Shown here piece after piece: positions 15,707-25,224 of a DNA stretch of 34,414 nucleotides. This DNA comes from Spyradomonas excrementavium (GTDB lineage: Bacteria > Cyanobacteriota > Vampirovibrionia > Gastranaerophilales > Gastranaerophilaceae). Every line of letters begins with the position of its first letter. The stretch's first letter is position 1. The translations under genes and the position numbers were made by a program. Below the pieces are notes generated by a model. It was not told where the DNA came from and did not search any database. It was given only the letters and a program-made list of their open reading frames with translations. The stretch covers positions 1 through 34,414 of the forward strand of contig DVOA01000118.1 of assembly GCA_018714005.1 (NCBI GenBank), written 5' to 3'.

Positions 15707-16912
15707 ATCTTCGTTAATTTCAAAATTATCAAAAATTGAATTTCTGTGCAAAATTTCCTTAATTTTATTTTTCATGCCCGGCGTAGTGACTACAGTAGAG
15801 CAAATTTGCTGCGGATTAAGTTCTTTTATCCTATCAGGCGGATAAATCATCAGCCCGCCAATACTTTTGCCCTGCAAAGAGGGATTCATGTCAATGATTC
15901 CTGTTATGTTTGCACGCTCAATTTCATTTTCCAAAAGTAATTTTTGTAAAAAACGACTTGCACCCCACAAAACTGTTTTTTTGTCTTTTATAATTTCTCT
16001 CAAAAGAGCTGTTCTTTGTTTGTGTTGTTTTGCATAAAATCTTTGTGCATTTTCTCCATCTTCTTCAATCCTTTTTTGGCAAAGCTGCATAAAATCAGCA
16101 GCTTCATTTTCACCCCAAAAAATTTTGACAAATTTTTCTAATTTTTGCACAAGAATCAACAAATCTTTCGTCGATGTGTTTTGCCAGATTTCTTTTTCCC
16201 ACGGGCGCCCAAGAGCGGAGAGGATTTTGTCAAAAGTTAAATCAGATAATCTTATTGCCGCACAATTCGGCGCGATATCATCATAAGAAAGGCACATTTT
16301 CTCCTTAAATGCCTCATACAAGCTATTTGGCCCCCAATACTTTTCACGTTTTCCGTTTATGCAGTATGGATGCCTGTCCGAGGGAAGCTGACCGTTTTCG
16401 ATTATATTCAAAAATACATCATGAAAAACAATAATTGCGCTCTCAACCATGCAAGGAAGAGCCGCAAGCAAATCAAAAGTTGCCCAGGGGTGAAAATGTT
16501 CTGCATCAATAAACGCAAAATCAAATTTTTTGCCTTTATATTCGGAAACATAATCAATTAGTGTAATTTTCGTGCGCAAATCCCAATATTTAACCAGCTC
16601 AGGAGCAGCTTCAAAAAATGCAGAACCGACTTTTCTTCCCGTTGAATAATATATAAATTCCGCAATATCAATGGAGGTTAATTTTACATTTTTCCTGTAT
16701 TTGAGAGCTTCTTCCAACATATAATATGCAGCCCAACCGGCAGCAGTGCCAACTTCCAGCATGTTTTCAGGTTTATAGTCGCTTATTAGCCCTTTAATGA
16801 ACGCAGCTGACGGAAAATCGTTATCAAAATTTTCCATCCAGACCGGGCGTTTTGCAAACAATTCTTTTGTTTCTTCTATTTTTAAATTCCAGTATTCTCT
16901 GCCATTTTTCAT
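15674..16912 (-). CDS. SAM-dependent methyltransferase with C-terminal Rossmann-like module
   Basis: The product is 412 aa from ATG 16912, which overlaps the stop of the upstream GT8 gene by one base (TGATG), with AGGTGA as ribosome site. Residues about 25-220 form a class I methyltransferase: MLEVGTAAGWAAYYMLEEAL is motif I, and FDFAFIDAEHFHPW resembles the O-methyltransferase/cephalosporin-hydroxylase type acidic motif. After a helical linker, residues about 310-410 form a module (TVLWGASRF, IIDMNP, then IYPPDRIKELNP) also found at the end of both GT8 proteins. It probably methylates a glycan made by this locus; the substrate is unknown. It is the last gene of a minus-strand run. Confidence 0.8.
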   Translation of the reverse strand: MKNGREYWNLKIEETKELFAKRPVWMENFDNDFPSAAFIKGLISDYKPENMLEVGTAAGWAAYYMLEEALKYRKNVKLTSIDIAEFIYYSTGRKVGSAFFEAAPELVKYWDLRTKITLIDYVSEYKGKKFDFAFIDAEHFHPWATFDLLAALPCMVESAIIVFHDVFLNIIENGQLPSDRHPYCINGKREKYWGPNSLYEAFKEKMCLSYDDIAPNCAAIRLSDLTFDKILSALGRPWEKEIWQNTSTKDLLILVQKLEKFVKIFWGENEAADFMQLCQKRIEEDGENAQRFYAKQHKQRTALLREIIKDKKTVLWGASRFLQKLLLENEIERANITGIIDMNPSLQGKSIGGLMIYPPDRIKELNPQQICSTVVTTPGMKNKIKEILHRNSIFDNFEINEDLFECFQNFED

Positions 16913-18111
16913 CAATATTCACCTATATTGCAAAACAATTTATCATTTATTTCAATATTACAACCGAATTTTTCAAGCTCCCTGCTTATTTTCTGCTTCA
17001 TTTTCGGCTGCCCGAGGACAGCAGAAATGACAAGATCAGGTTCTAAATTTAAAAGCTCATGCGGAGGAAATATAGTGTAATTTCCAATTTTTTTGCCCCA
17101 TTTTTCAGGGTTAACATCAATTATGCCCAAAATATCAGAAGTTTTGAGGCTGTATTTTTCTATAATTTTTGAAATGAAAAGACTTGCACCCCAAAGCACG
17201 GCTTTGCGCTTTTTTACAGTATGCTCCAATCTTCTTCTGCAATCAATCATTAATAAGGGCCTGCACCGGTGCTGCAGCGCCAAAATAGATTTTATTTTTA
17301 AAACTTGCCATTTCCACGGGGTTTTAGCCAGATATTTAAAGTAAATGCCTGCATAAATATGCCCGAATTTGTTCCACGGCTTCCATCGGGAAACATAATG
17401 AATAAGCTTTATTTGTTCATCAGATAAATCTTTTACACCGGTATTAAAAGGCATATATTCAAAATTCCAGCACTTCTTTAGATGAAAAATCCTTTCCGAA
17501 AGCAAGGCATTAAGCACATCCTGCTCCACGTAGATGATATGTTCCGCGTTTTGGTTAACAAATTCCATACTTTTCAAAAATATGTTTTCTTCCCGCCATT
17601 TTTTACAGTTTATGACCATAACTCCGCTGTTAAAATAAAGAGTTTCATCCATAAAACGGCTCATATGGCTTACGGGAGAAAATTCCTTGCAAGCAGCAGC
17701 ATACATACCTGATACATCAACCGCCCACAACTCTGCAATATCACCCAGAACAGTCACGTCGCAATCAAGATAAATCACCTTTTCAACCCCGAAAAGAAGT
17801 TCCGGAATTGCCAGCCGGTAATAAGCCTCTAAAGAATAATACATATCTTCAGGCACAGGACAGTTTTTAAACTTTGAGGCCTCTACTTTTATCGGAAAAA
17901 TCTTAACAGAATCATTCTTTTCCATTTTTTTCAAGCGTTTAAGATTTTCGTCGCTTATTGAGCTATTTAAAATATAAAACTCAAGATTTTCTTCACTTTT
18001 ATGGTTAGAAATTACAGAAGAAATAACCTGTGCACAATGGATAGTAAATTTGTTATCACAAGCAAGGCAGACCCTAATGGGAGTTTGCTGTTTTTGTTCA
18101 TTTGTCACCAT
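16912..18111 (-). CDS. Glycosyltransferase family 8 with C-terminal Rossmann-like module (copy 1)
   Basis: The product is 399 aa. I choose ATG 18111 over ATG 18123 because GAGGG lies just upstream and the N-terminus then aligns with the paralogue (MVTNEQ versus MKTNEK). The GT8 core starts IRVCLACDNKF. It has the metal-binding DxD as D116-C-D118 (YLDCDVTVLGD), FNSGVMVIN, and the C-terminal HYVSRWKPW with GHIYA. This resembles LPS galactosyl/glucosyltransferases. Residues about 305-395 carry the extra module (KAVLWGASLF, IIDVNPEKWGKKIG). It transfers hexose from a UDP-sugar in the cytoplasm; acceptor unknown. Paralogous to the next gene upstream by tandem duplication. Confidence 0.87.
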   Translation of the reverse strand: MVTNEQKQQTPIRVCLACDNKFTIHCAQVISSVISNHKSEENLEFYILNSSISDENLKRLKKMEKNDSVKIFPIKVEASKFKNCPVPEDMYYSLEAYYRLAIPELLFGVEKVIYLDCDVTVLGDIAELWAVDVSGMYAAACKEFSPVSHMSRFMDETLYFNSGVMVINCKKWREENIFLKSMEFVNQNAEHIIYVEQDVLNALLSERIFHLKKCWNFEYMPFNTGVKDLSDEQIKLIHYVSRWKPWNKFGHIYAGIYFKYLAKTPWKWQVLKIKSILALQHRCRPLLMIDCRRRLEHTVKKRKAVLWGASLFISKIIEKYSLKTSDILGIIDVNPEKWGKKIGNYTIFPPHELLNLEPDLVISAVLGQPKMKQKISRELEKFGCNIEINDKLFCNIGEY

Positions 18112-18134
18112 AGTGGCCCTCATTTTCTTCTGTC

Positions 18135-19349
18135 TTAAAAATCTTTAATCCCGCTAAATAAATCATCCCGAATTTCTGCCGTAATACCGGATTTATTGAG
18201 TTCATCACTTATATATTCTTTCATTTTAGAATTAAAAAGCACTGCAGAAACAACAAGATCCGGATTAAGTTTTTGCAAATCCTGCGGTGAGAAAATTTCA
18301 TATTTTCCAATCTTTTTGCCTCTTTTTTCTGAATCTCTGTCGATTATCCCCAGAATATTATCTGTATCCGGGTTAAATTCGTCAATAATTTTACAAATAA
18401 AAATACTGGCCCCCCACAAAACAGCTCTACGGTCTTTTACAGTTTTAATGAGCCTGTTTTTGCAGTTCCAATTCTGCAAATATATCAAAATAGATTTTTT
18501 CACACCTTTTGCAATCATACCAGCTTTTAACAGCAAAATATGATGCCACCATGGGGTTTTTGCGAGATATTTGAAGTATTTGTCAGCATAAATATGCCCG
18601 AATGGAGTGTTCCAGGGTTTCATTCTGCTTATATGATGAATCAATCTTATTTCCTGTTCAGAATAAAGCCCTGAAACCACGTCATTTAGAGGCATATATT
18701 CAAGATTCCAGAACCTTGGGAAGTAATTAATCTTCGGGATTAGCATCGAATTCAAAACATCCTGATCAACGAAAAAAATCTTTTCGGAATGATGTTCAAT
18801 AAAATCAAAACATTTTTGAGAAATCCTATCCTCTCGCCATTTTTTGAGGTTTATGACCATAACTCCCGCATTAAAATTAGCAAAGTCGCCAATAAATTCC
18901 CTAAGATGTTCAACAGGAACAATATCCTCGCAAACAGCTGCATAAACCCCGGCAATATCAAGCTCCCAGAGCTCTTTAACATCCCCAAGCACAGTAACAT
19001 CACAGTCTATGTAAAGAACTTTATCAAAATCCGGAAAAAAATCAGGCAGCTTTAGCCGAAAATATGTTTCCAGCGAAAAATGCATATTTTCAGGCAGCGG
19101 GCAGTTTTTAAAATCCAGCGGATTAACATTTATCAACTTTAGTGATGAAACTTTCGTATTTCCTAATTTTTCAAGGCGGGATTGGCTTTTTTTAGAAATA
19201 GCACTGTTCAAAATAAAAAACTCAAGCTTTTCTTCGGATTTATGATTGTCAATCATCGACGCAACCGCACTTGCACAATGCATTGCGTATTTATCGTCAC
19301 AAGCCATACAAATTCGTATGGCATTTTCAGTTTTTTCATTGGTTTTCAA
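18135..19349 (-). CDS. Glycosyltransferase family 8 with C-terminal Rossmann-like module (copy 2)
   Basis: The product is 404 aa from TTG 19349, which directly abuts the AsmA stop codon; AGAGG precedes it by eight bases, so it depends on the upstream gene's transcript. The core runs IRICMACDDKY, then DxD D115-C-D117 (YIDCDVTVLGD), FNAGVMVIN, HHISRMKPW. The last 95 residues repeat the module RAVLWGASIF, IIDRDSEKRGKKIG, LNPDLVVSAVL. It is a tandem paralogue of the downstream GT8. Two similar but diverged GT8 enzymes in a row usually add successive hexoses, as in LPS outer core; the exact sugars are unknown. Confidence 0.87.
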   Translation of the reverse strand: MKTNEKTENAIRICMACDDKYAMHCASAVASMIDNHKSEEKLEFFILNSAISKKSQSRLEKLGNTKVSSLKLINVNPLDFKNCPLPENMHFSLETYFRLKLPDFFPDFDKVLYIDCDVTVLGDVKELWELDIAGVYAAVCEDIVPVEHLREFIGDFANFNAGVMVINLKKWREDRISQKCFDFIEHHSEKIFFVDQDVLNSMLIPKINYFPRFWNLEYMPLNDVVSGLYSEQEIRLIHHISRMKPWNTPFGHIYADKYFKYLAKTPWWHHILLLKAGMIAKGVKKSILIYLQNWNCKNRLIKTVKDRRAVLWGASIFICKIIDEFNPDTDNILGIIDRDSEKRGKKIGKYEIFSPQDLQKLNPDLVVSAVLFNSKMKEYISDELNKSGITAEIRDDLFSGIKDF

Positions 19350-22300
19350 CTATTGTGCCTCTTTTTGGGTTTTCTGTTCCTTGTAAAAATTATAAAGCGC
19401 ACCGAGGTTCTTCACTGTTTCGTTTTGCTTGATTTTTTGCACTTTTTCGTTGCTTTCAACCGCATTTTGAACCTGATTTTTGACCTCCTGCTTTACCTCC
19501 TCTTTTGTCAGCGGAACAGTTGAAGATGACTGATTTTCCCCGGTTGTTTCCGTTTTTTTGAACAAATCAAGAATCGATTTTTGCGAATCCTGCATTGATT
19601 CAGCGGTATTCAGCCACTGGAAAGATTTTACAGCCTTAGGCGGGTTCAAAAGGCTGCCGTTTATCGCAACTTTAAAGGATTTTGTGCCCTCTTTTGCCGG
19701 CGAAAGCGCAGGAATGGTTTCCAGCAGGGTTTTTGACGCGGTAACATTGTATGCATTCAAAAGTGAAGACACGGTATTGCCGAATTTCGGAATCAGCGCC
19801 GTGATTTTATCAACAGAAAGCTCGGCAACAGGCCCGAGAGCCTTTGCAACCTCCGGAGAAACCGTTCCGAGAATCTGCATATCTGCATTGTTGTTCACGA
19901 GGTTCATTTTTCCGGTAATCGCAAGCGACATGTGCGGGCCGGAAGATTTTACCGGATTCAGATTGACCCAGCCGTTTGAAAAAGTCAAATCTCCCTTCAA
20001 ATAATCAAATTTTCCTGTATTATAAGGGGCAATCGTGTTAATCAGAGCGCCTATTTGCGACTCAACGAACTTTTGCGACAACAAATTGTTTGCCTGCAAA
20101 AAGGTTTCAATCCGCCCGATGCTTCCGAGCTGCCCGTCTTCAACATTGAAGTCCGCACTGCCCTTGAGAGTTTTCATTTGCTGCTCATAAGTAGCGCCTT
20201 TTAGCGAAACATCTGCGTTGAATGAAAGTTTGCCCTTAACCTGGTCTTTCATTGCGGCAAATGCCGTAACAACCGAGTTTGCATTCATTGATTTTCCGCC
20301 GGCTTTTGCCTTTACTGCCGTTGAAACAAGGTTGTATGAAACATCCGCCGAAAATTCACCGTCATAAGCCGAGCCCTTGAGATTTTTCAGGTAAACAACG
20401 TCATTATTCATCGTAAAATCCGAGGAAATCGCGCCGGCTTTGATTTCGCCCATAACGAATTTATCAATTACGCCATGACCTTTCGTAATTTTCACAGGAA
20501 AAACAACAGACGCCCCCGCCGGAGCCGGAGAGCCCTGCGCAGCAGCCTTTTTAGCCTCCGGAGTTTCCATTGCATTGAGCATTTTTTCTGCATCGAGCCC
20601 GGTCGAAGTGATTTCCATGTTGTTTATTACAAATATTTTATTAAATTTTGGCGAAGCGTCCGCTTTTATGTTCAGCGGGCTGCCGTTTATGCTCAGGTTC
20701 TGAATATCGGCGCTAATCAGCGAATCATTAAAATTCACCGTCACAATATCGATTTTTGTAAGATATTCGGGGATATCAGCGTCTTTTACCTCAAAAAAGC
20801 CTTTCATAACCGGCGAAGTAAGCCGTCCTGCGACCTCAATTCTGCCCCTTGTCTTAAATGAGGATTTCGGGAGCATCGCAGTCGAAAGCTGGAGCGGCTG
20901 AGGGATTGAAATTACGAGATTTTTGAAGTTTTGAACCTTTGAATCAAGCCCCTCCACGGCTCCGGAGATTCCTGCGAGCTGCTGGGCATTGCGGAGGTTC
21001 GCTTTTGTATTGGCACCGAAACCCGCTGCAGCAATATAAAGCCCTGCGTCATTTATTTTGAAAACATTGTCTTTTATCGACGCAGAAAAGTTCAAAAGGC
21101 CGTTTTTGCCGGTCATTCTTTTAACCGTAACGGGTGCAAAGTAGTTTTGCGCGTCAGAACCAATCTGTGCGTTGATTTCAAGCTCCTTATCGCTGCCGGA
21201 AACAACAGCAATCAACGGCAAAGTACCCTTTGACGACACAAGCTGCCTTGTTTGCTTATCCAGCAGTTTGTTTAAGTCAGCGGTTTTTAAATTGCCGTTT
21301 GCGGTTATATTTATGTTGGGTTTTTGAGCGTAATTTTTGATTGAACCCGAAACTTTTATCGCAGAACCTTCCAAAAGCGCCTCAAAAGGCTGCAAAATCA
21401 CATCTTTTGGATTTATTGCAATCTTAATTTGAGGAATTGAAGCGTTGAATTTCGGATTCAGCATTGTAAAGCGGGTGTCGTTCACTGCGACTTCACCTTT
21501 AAACGCCTCTTTTTTGCTATCCGTGCTTGCCGTAATATCTGTGACGGTTTTTGCATTTGTGATATAGAAACCGTTCAATCTGTCTTTTATTTTCAGGTTT
21601 TCGAGCACAAGCGAGAGTTTTGGCTCTATATTTTCAAGTTTTCCTTTTAAAATCGCGTTGAGCGTCAAAACACCGTTTTGCAAATCATAAGCAGCCTTAA
21701 TATCAGCAGGCGCAAAGACCGTATAAAGGCTGTTTAAGGGGATTGCGTCGGATTTTAGGGTTATATTTGCGTTTGAATCACTGTCAATCGTGCCGGCCGC
21801 GCCAAATTTTGAGCCGTTTACAAGCGCGCCCGCGTTTTTGATATTTACCGTATTATTGCCGAAATCCACGTCCGCAGCGATGTTTTTAATGGAAACAGGC
21901 ATTGATTTGTGAATTATGGAGCCGTTTTGGACTTTGAAAAAGCCGTTTGATTCAAATTTTTTCAAATCTGTCTTCAATGAAAAGTCAGATTCGATAAATC
22001 CGTTCATATTAAGGCTTGAGAGCTCATTTTTTACGTTAAACGAGTTCAAAAGCGCTATTGAAAATTTTTGAAGGCTTGCAAAGCTGATTTTGCCGGTTTT
22101 TACGTTCAAATCAACCCCGGTTTTGCCGCCATTTATAATATCCGCTTTTATGTCCGCTTTTTCAGAACCGGTTATATAAACATCCGAATCAAGAATTATT
22201 TCATGTCCTTTAAAAGTCGAATGCAGGTAGCTGTCGGGCAGTTTTGAACCGCCGAGAACCACGCTCATGCCGTCAATGTTGGCAAAACCGTCTATTTTCA

Positions 22301-23099
22301 AGCCTTTTTTGTGATTTCTTATTTTCAAATCCGCATTAATCGCCGCTTTCGGGCTAAATTTTACAATTTCGTTAATAAAATCAATCTGCGGTGCTTCAAC
22401 AGCGTCAACAGACTCTTTTGCAGGCGCAATTTCAGGCCAGAAACTGTCCGCTTTCACGTTGTATGTGATATTTTCATTTTTATTGACAAAAACACCGCCG
22501 TCAGCTGCAATCACAAACCTGCTGTTGATTTTAGCCTTATCAAGAAGAAAATTTGAGCCTTTAATTTCGACTTCGTTGCCGCTTTTTGCGTCAGAAGCGG
22601 TTATATCGTAATTTTTGACAACGATTTTAGGCAGTTTTTCCGAGATTTTTACAGGCATTTGAGCTTCTGCGGTATCCGCGGTTTGGGATTGGGCAAGGTT
22701 TTCCGTTATGTATTGAGCAATATCAAACTGCCCGTTTTCAAGAAGTTTTGCCTGAAAAACAGGCGAATCAACCGTTATATCGGCAAGTTCAAGGGTTCTC
22801 AAAAGCAAAGGCAGAAGTTTTATCCGCACCTGCGCTGATTTTACGGAGGCAATTTCCGCACCGTCAGGGTATGTAAGCCTCGCGCCGTCAATTTTTACGC
22901 CGGCATGGAGTGCAGGGGTTGTGACGATTTTCATATTATCGGCTGAAAACTTCAATTTTGCTGTATCTTCGACAATTTTTTGAATATCGCCTTTGTAATT
23001 ATTCAAATTTATCACGCTGGGCAGCACAAACAAAAATGCCGCATAAAGTACCGCGATAACGGAAAACACAGCAATTGCCGCTTTTTGATATTTACTCAT
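19350..23099 (-). CDS. AsmA-family envelope protein
   Basis: The product is 1249 aa from ATG 23099 with AGAGG upstream. One N-terminal membrane helix (about residues 7-29) anchors it, leaving a very long periplasmic part made of repeated beta-strand patterns. The AsmA N-terminal signature is visible: FVLPSVINLNNYKGDIQ, then TTPALHAGVKIDGARLTYPDG. An AsmA_2-like region lies near residues 950-1110 (VSLKGATYEQ, KGSADFNVEDGQ). AsmA proteins are relatives of the bridge-like VPS13/TamB group, thought to move phospholipid between membranes. The last 80 residues are Gln/Lys-rich and helical. It is first in the AsmA-GT8-GT8-methyltransferase run, with no gap to the first GT8. Confidence 0.88.
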   Translation of the reverse strand: MSKYQKAAIAVFSVIAVLYAAFLFVLPSVINLNNYKGDIQKIVEDTAKLKFSADNMKIVTTPALHAGVKIDGARLTYPDGAEIASVKSAQVRIKLLPLLLRTLELADITVDSPVFQAKLLENGQFDIAQYITENLAQSQTADTAEAQMPVKISEKLPKIVVKNYDITASDAKSGNEVEIKGSNFLLDKAKINSRFVIAADGGVFVNKNENITYNVKADSFWPEIAPAKESVDAVEAPQIDFINEIVKFSPKAAINADLKIRNHKKGLKIDGFANIDGMSVVLGGSKLPDSYLHSTFKGHEIILDSDVYITGSEKADIKADIINGGKTGVDLNVKTGKISFASLQKFSIALLNSFNVKNELSSLNMNGFIESDFSLKTDLKKFESNGFFKVQNGSIIHKSMPVSIKNIAADVDFGNNTVNIKNAGALVNGSKFGAAGTIDSDSNANITLKSDAIPLNSLYTVFAPADIKAAYDLQNGVLTLNAILKGKLENIEPKLSLVLENLKIKDRLNGFYITNAKTVTDITASTDSKKEAFKGEVAVNDTRFTMLNPKFNASIPQIKIAINPKDVILQPFEALLEGSAIKVSGSIKNYAQKPNINITANGNLKTADLNKLLDKQTRQLVSSKGTLPLIAVVSGSDKELEINAQIGSDAQNYFAPVTVKRMTGKNGLLNFSASIKDNVFKINDAGLYIAAAGFGANTKANLRNAQQLAGISGAVEGLDSKVQNFKNLVISIPQPLQLSTAMLPKSSFKTRGRIEVAGRLTSPVMKGFFEVKDADIPEYLTKIDIVTVNFNDSLISADIQNLSINGSPLNIKADASPKFNKIFVINNMEITSTGLDAEKMLNAMETPEAKKAAAQGSPAPAGASVVFPVKITKGHGVIDKFVMGEIKAGAISSDFTMNNDVVYLKNLKGSAYDGEFSADVSYNLVSTAVKAKAGGKSMNANSVVTAFAAMKDQVKGKLSFNADVSLKGATYEQQMKTLKGSADFNVEDGQLGSIGRIETFLQANNLLSQKFVESQIGALINTIAPYNTGKFDYLKGDLTFSNGWVNLNPVKSSGPHMSLAITGKMNLVNNNADMQILGTVSPEVAKALGPVAELSVDKITALIPKFGNTVSSLLNAYNVTASKTLLETIPALSPAKEGTKSFKVAINGSLLNPPKAVKSFQWLNTAESMQDSQKSILDLFKKTETTGENQSSSTVPLTKEEVKQEVKNQVQNAVESNEKVQKIKQNETVKNLGALYNFYKEQKTQKEAQ

Positions 23100-23158
23100 A
23101 TAAACCTCTTATTGTTAAAAGTTCAAACTATACTCAACAGGTTTATTTTAGCATAAAA

Positions 23159-24142
23159 TTAACTAAATAAATTGTTCTTAACAATAAATTCAAAAACCAC
23201 TTCCGGCGCAATCGCGTCCATGCAGGGGGTATAAGTTTCGCCGTCATTCAATTTTTTGCAGGTTTTGCTGTCACAGGAATTGCACTCGAATGGAGTTTGA
23301 AAAACATGCCCGTTTTTTCCGTACGGAGCGCAGAAAACAGGCGAGGTTGAGCCGTAAATTCCCAGAGTTTTTACGCCCAACGCCGAAGCAATATGCAAAG
23401 GCCCCGAATCGCCGGAAATAAAGAGGTCAGCGAGTGAAAAAAGATGAATACTTTCCTCCAGCGAGAGTTCGCCCGAAAAAATCCTTGAATTTTTGATATT
23501 TAAATGCTTTCTGTGCAGCTCGCCCTCGGGTTTTGAACCCACAACGAAAACCGTTCCGCCACAGCGGTCAATTAACCTGTTAGAAAGCTCGCTCCAGCGC
23601 TCAAAACGCCAAATTCTGCCTTTTCTGAATTTGTCGTTTTCTCCTGCGGGGCTTATGATGAAAAAAGGACGAGGAAATCCGTCAGTCAGGGCTTTTACCC
23701 TTTCCAAAATCCCTTCATCAAGGTACAATTTAAGCTCATCAGGCTTTTTTAAATCCGGAAATACGGCTTTTGCGCTTGCAAAAAACGCGTCAGTTGCGTG
23801 TTTTGCGCCTTTTGAGAGCCTCGGGAGATATTTTCCTCCTGCCATAAGCCCTAAAAAGCGGTTGCGGAGGCTGTTTTGCAGGCTTATTACCGCGTCATAT
23901 TTTTCTTTGCGAAGTTCAAGTCCGAGCTTAAAAAGGTAAGAAAAATCATCCTTTTTGCTCATATCGAACGCAAAAACCCGCTCAAGATTAACATCCCGCT
24001 CGATAATCGGGGCAATCATCGCCGACGTCATAAAATGCACGACAGAATCAGGGTGCTGCGCCTTTATTGCACTCTGAATTATCGAAGAATGCACGACATC
24101 GCCGATTGCGCCGGAGCGGATAACGAGAATTTTCTTCCCCAT
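23159..24142 (-). CDS. Glycosyltransferase family 9 (heptosyltransferase-like)
   Basis: The product is 327 aa, close to WaaC/WaaF in length. The N-terminal ILVIRSGAIGDVVHSSII and the donor-site SGDSGPLHIASALGVKTLGIYGSTSP are GT9 hallmarks; IISPAGENDKFRKGRIW is the central loop. Three Cys near residues 292-300 are common in this family. GT9 enzymes use ADP-heptose to build LPS inner core, or act on similar glycans. Its ATG directly follows the stop of the upstream gene, so the two are co-translated. The 59-bp gap to asmA may hold a new promoter or not. Confidence 0.88.
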   Translation of the reverse strand: MGKKILVIRSGAIGDVVHSSIIQSAIKAQHPDSVVHFMTSAMIAPIIERDVNLERVFAFDMSKKDDFSYLFKLGLELRKEKYDAVISLQNSLRNRFLGLMAGGKYLPRLSKGAKHATDAFFASAKAVFPDLKKPDELKLYLDEGILERVKALTDGFPRPFFIISPAGENDKFRKGRIWRFERWSELSNRLIDRCGGTVFVVGSKPEGELHRKHLNIKNSRIFSGELSLEESIHLFSLADLFISGDSGPLHIASALGVKTLGIYGSTSPVFCAPYGKNGHVFQTPFECNSCDSKTCKKLNDGETYTPCMDAIAPEVVFEFIVKNNLFS

Positions 24143-24871
24143 TTATTCTTCTTCCCAGATTTTCTTCACCCAGCCGGTCGGTTTTACGTAACGCAGCCCC
24201 ATTTTGCCAAAAAAGCCCTCACAAGCCTGTTCCGGCGTAGGACGACCGTGGAAAATTATAATTTTTGCATTTTCCGGGAATTTTGGCTCCATAAAATAGT
24301 TGAGCGGGAATTTATGCAGGCATTGACGCTTAAAGCTTACGCACCAGCTTTTATCCCAGTATTTCAGGATGCCTTTTTCGTGCATTTTGTAAGAAAGATA
24401 AGCCTGCTCGTTGCGGACTTCGCTTCTGACTTTTTCGCCGTTGTGAACAAAGTAATCGAGCACATCGGGGTATTTTCCGATTTCAAAACGGAAAACAGAG
24501 GAATTTCCGATGACATCTTTCGGGAAATCCCAGTCTTTTATGATGAGAAACTCGCCCTCAGCCTCGAAAAATGCGTCAATATTGCCGGCAATAACAATAT
24601 CCAAATCCAGAAAAAGTGCCTGCCCCTCAAGGTCAGCCAATTTTTCCTGAAAAACGGTAAGTTTTCGCCATCCGCGTTCGGGAAGCGACTTATCGAGCGA
24701 CATTTCGGGGAGCGGTCTTACTTCTATGCCCTCGTTTAGTCCGTCGCCGTTATCCGTAAAGCAAACGAATCTATGCGGGATTGTCAGATTTTTTTCGACC
24801 ATTCTGTGCAGTCTGTTTACATATTCGGGGCCGAATTTATCTCCCCATTTCATACAGATAACGTTTTTCAT
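24143..24871 (-). CDS. Putative glycosyltransferase with DxD motif
   Basis: The product is 242 aa from ATG 24871 with GGGAG upstream. The pattern VICMKWGDKFGPEYVNRLH at the start, then HRFVCFTDN, then LFLDLDIVIAGNID and the later IIIFHGRPTP resembles small GT-A-fold glycosyltransferases of surface-polysaccharide loci. DLD (about residues 93-95) is the likely metal/nucleotide-sugar site. I cannot name the sugar. It begins the minus-strand glycan run and is directly followed by the GT9 gene. Confidence 0.75.
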   Translation of the reverse strand: MKNVICMKWGDKFGPEYVNRLHRMVEKNLTIPHRFVCFTDNGDGLNEGIEVRPLPEMSLDKSLPERGWRKLTVFQEKLADLEGQALFLDLDIVIAGNIDAFFEAEGEFLIIKDWDFPKDVIGNSSVFRFEIGKYPDVLDYFVHNGEKVRSEVRNEQAYLSYKMHEKGILKYWDKSWCVSFKRQCLHKFPLNYFMEPKFPENAKIIIFHGRPTPEQACEGFFGKMGLRYVKPTGWVKKIWEEE

Positions 24872-24978
24872 ACCAAAACTCCCTTTAAAAGCTCAATTTT
24901 CTCTTAATTCTAACAATTTTAAGGATTAAAGTAAAGTTTTGCAATTAATTTTGGTGTTTTTTTATGTTTTTTATGCTG

Positions 24979-25014
24979 CTCCCCACCCCGGCCCTCCCCG
25001 AGTTGGGGAGGGAG
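24979..25014. repeat. GC-rich palindromic repeat, copy A
   Basis: The box GCTCCCCACCC is followed by a perfect palindrome CCCTCCCC / GGGGAGGG (24992-25012) with GAGTT loop. A near copy follows about 80 bp later. The intergenic region 24872-25224 otherwise shows no gene; the T-rich stretches between the copies are themselves duplicated. Confidence 0.8.
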
Positions 25015-25059
25015 AAGAGTTTAAGTTAGTTTTGCGGAATTTTGTGTGTTTTTTATGTC

Positions 25060-25096
25060 GCTCCCCACCCCGGCTCTCCACGAGTTGGGGAGGGAG
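25060..25096. repeat. GC-rich palindromic repeat, copy B
   Basis: Same layout as copy A, with GCTCCCCACCC then a palindrome at 25074-25094 with the GAGTT loop. The stem has one A-G mismatch and one G-T wobble. Confidence 0.75.
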
Positions 25097-25224
25097 GAGA
25101 TTAGTGATTTTTTTGAACAATTTTTAGAACAGCCTGACAGGATGTCCTCACGGTTAATGCAGCGTTTATTGACTGCATTTAGAATAAAACCGGTGTACTA
25201 ATTTTAATTCAGATTAGAGGGTTT

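Noticed and set aside
23876..24739. Plus-strand 287-aa frame
   Set aside because: It is antisense to two well-supported glycosyltransferase genes and has no family motifs.
24939..25100. CRISPR array
   Set aside because: There are only two near copies with unequal, non-spacer-like sequence between them, and no cas genes; it is a palindromic repeat.
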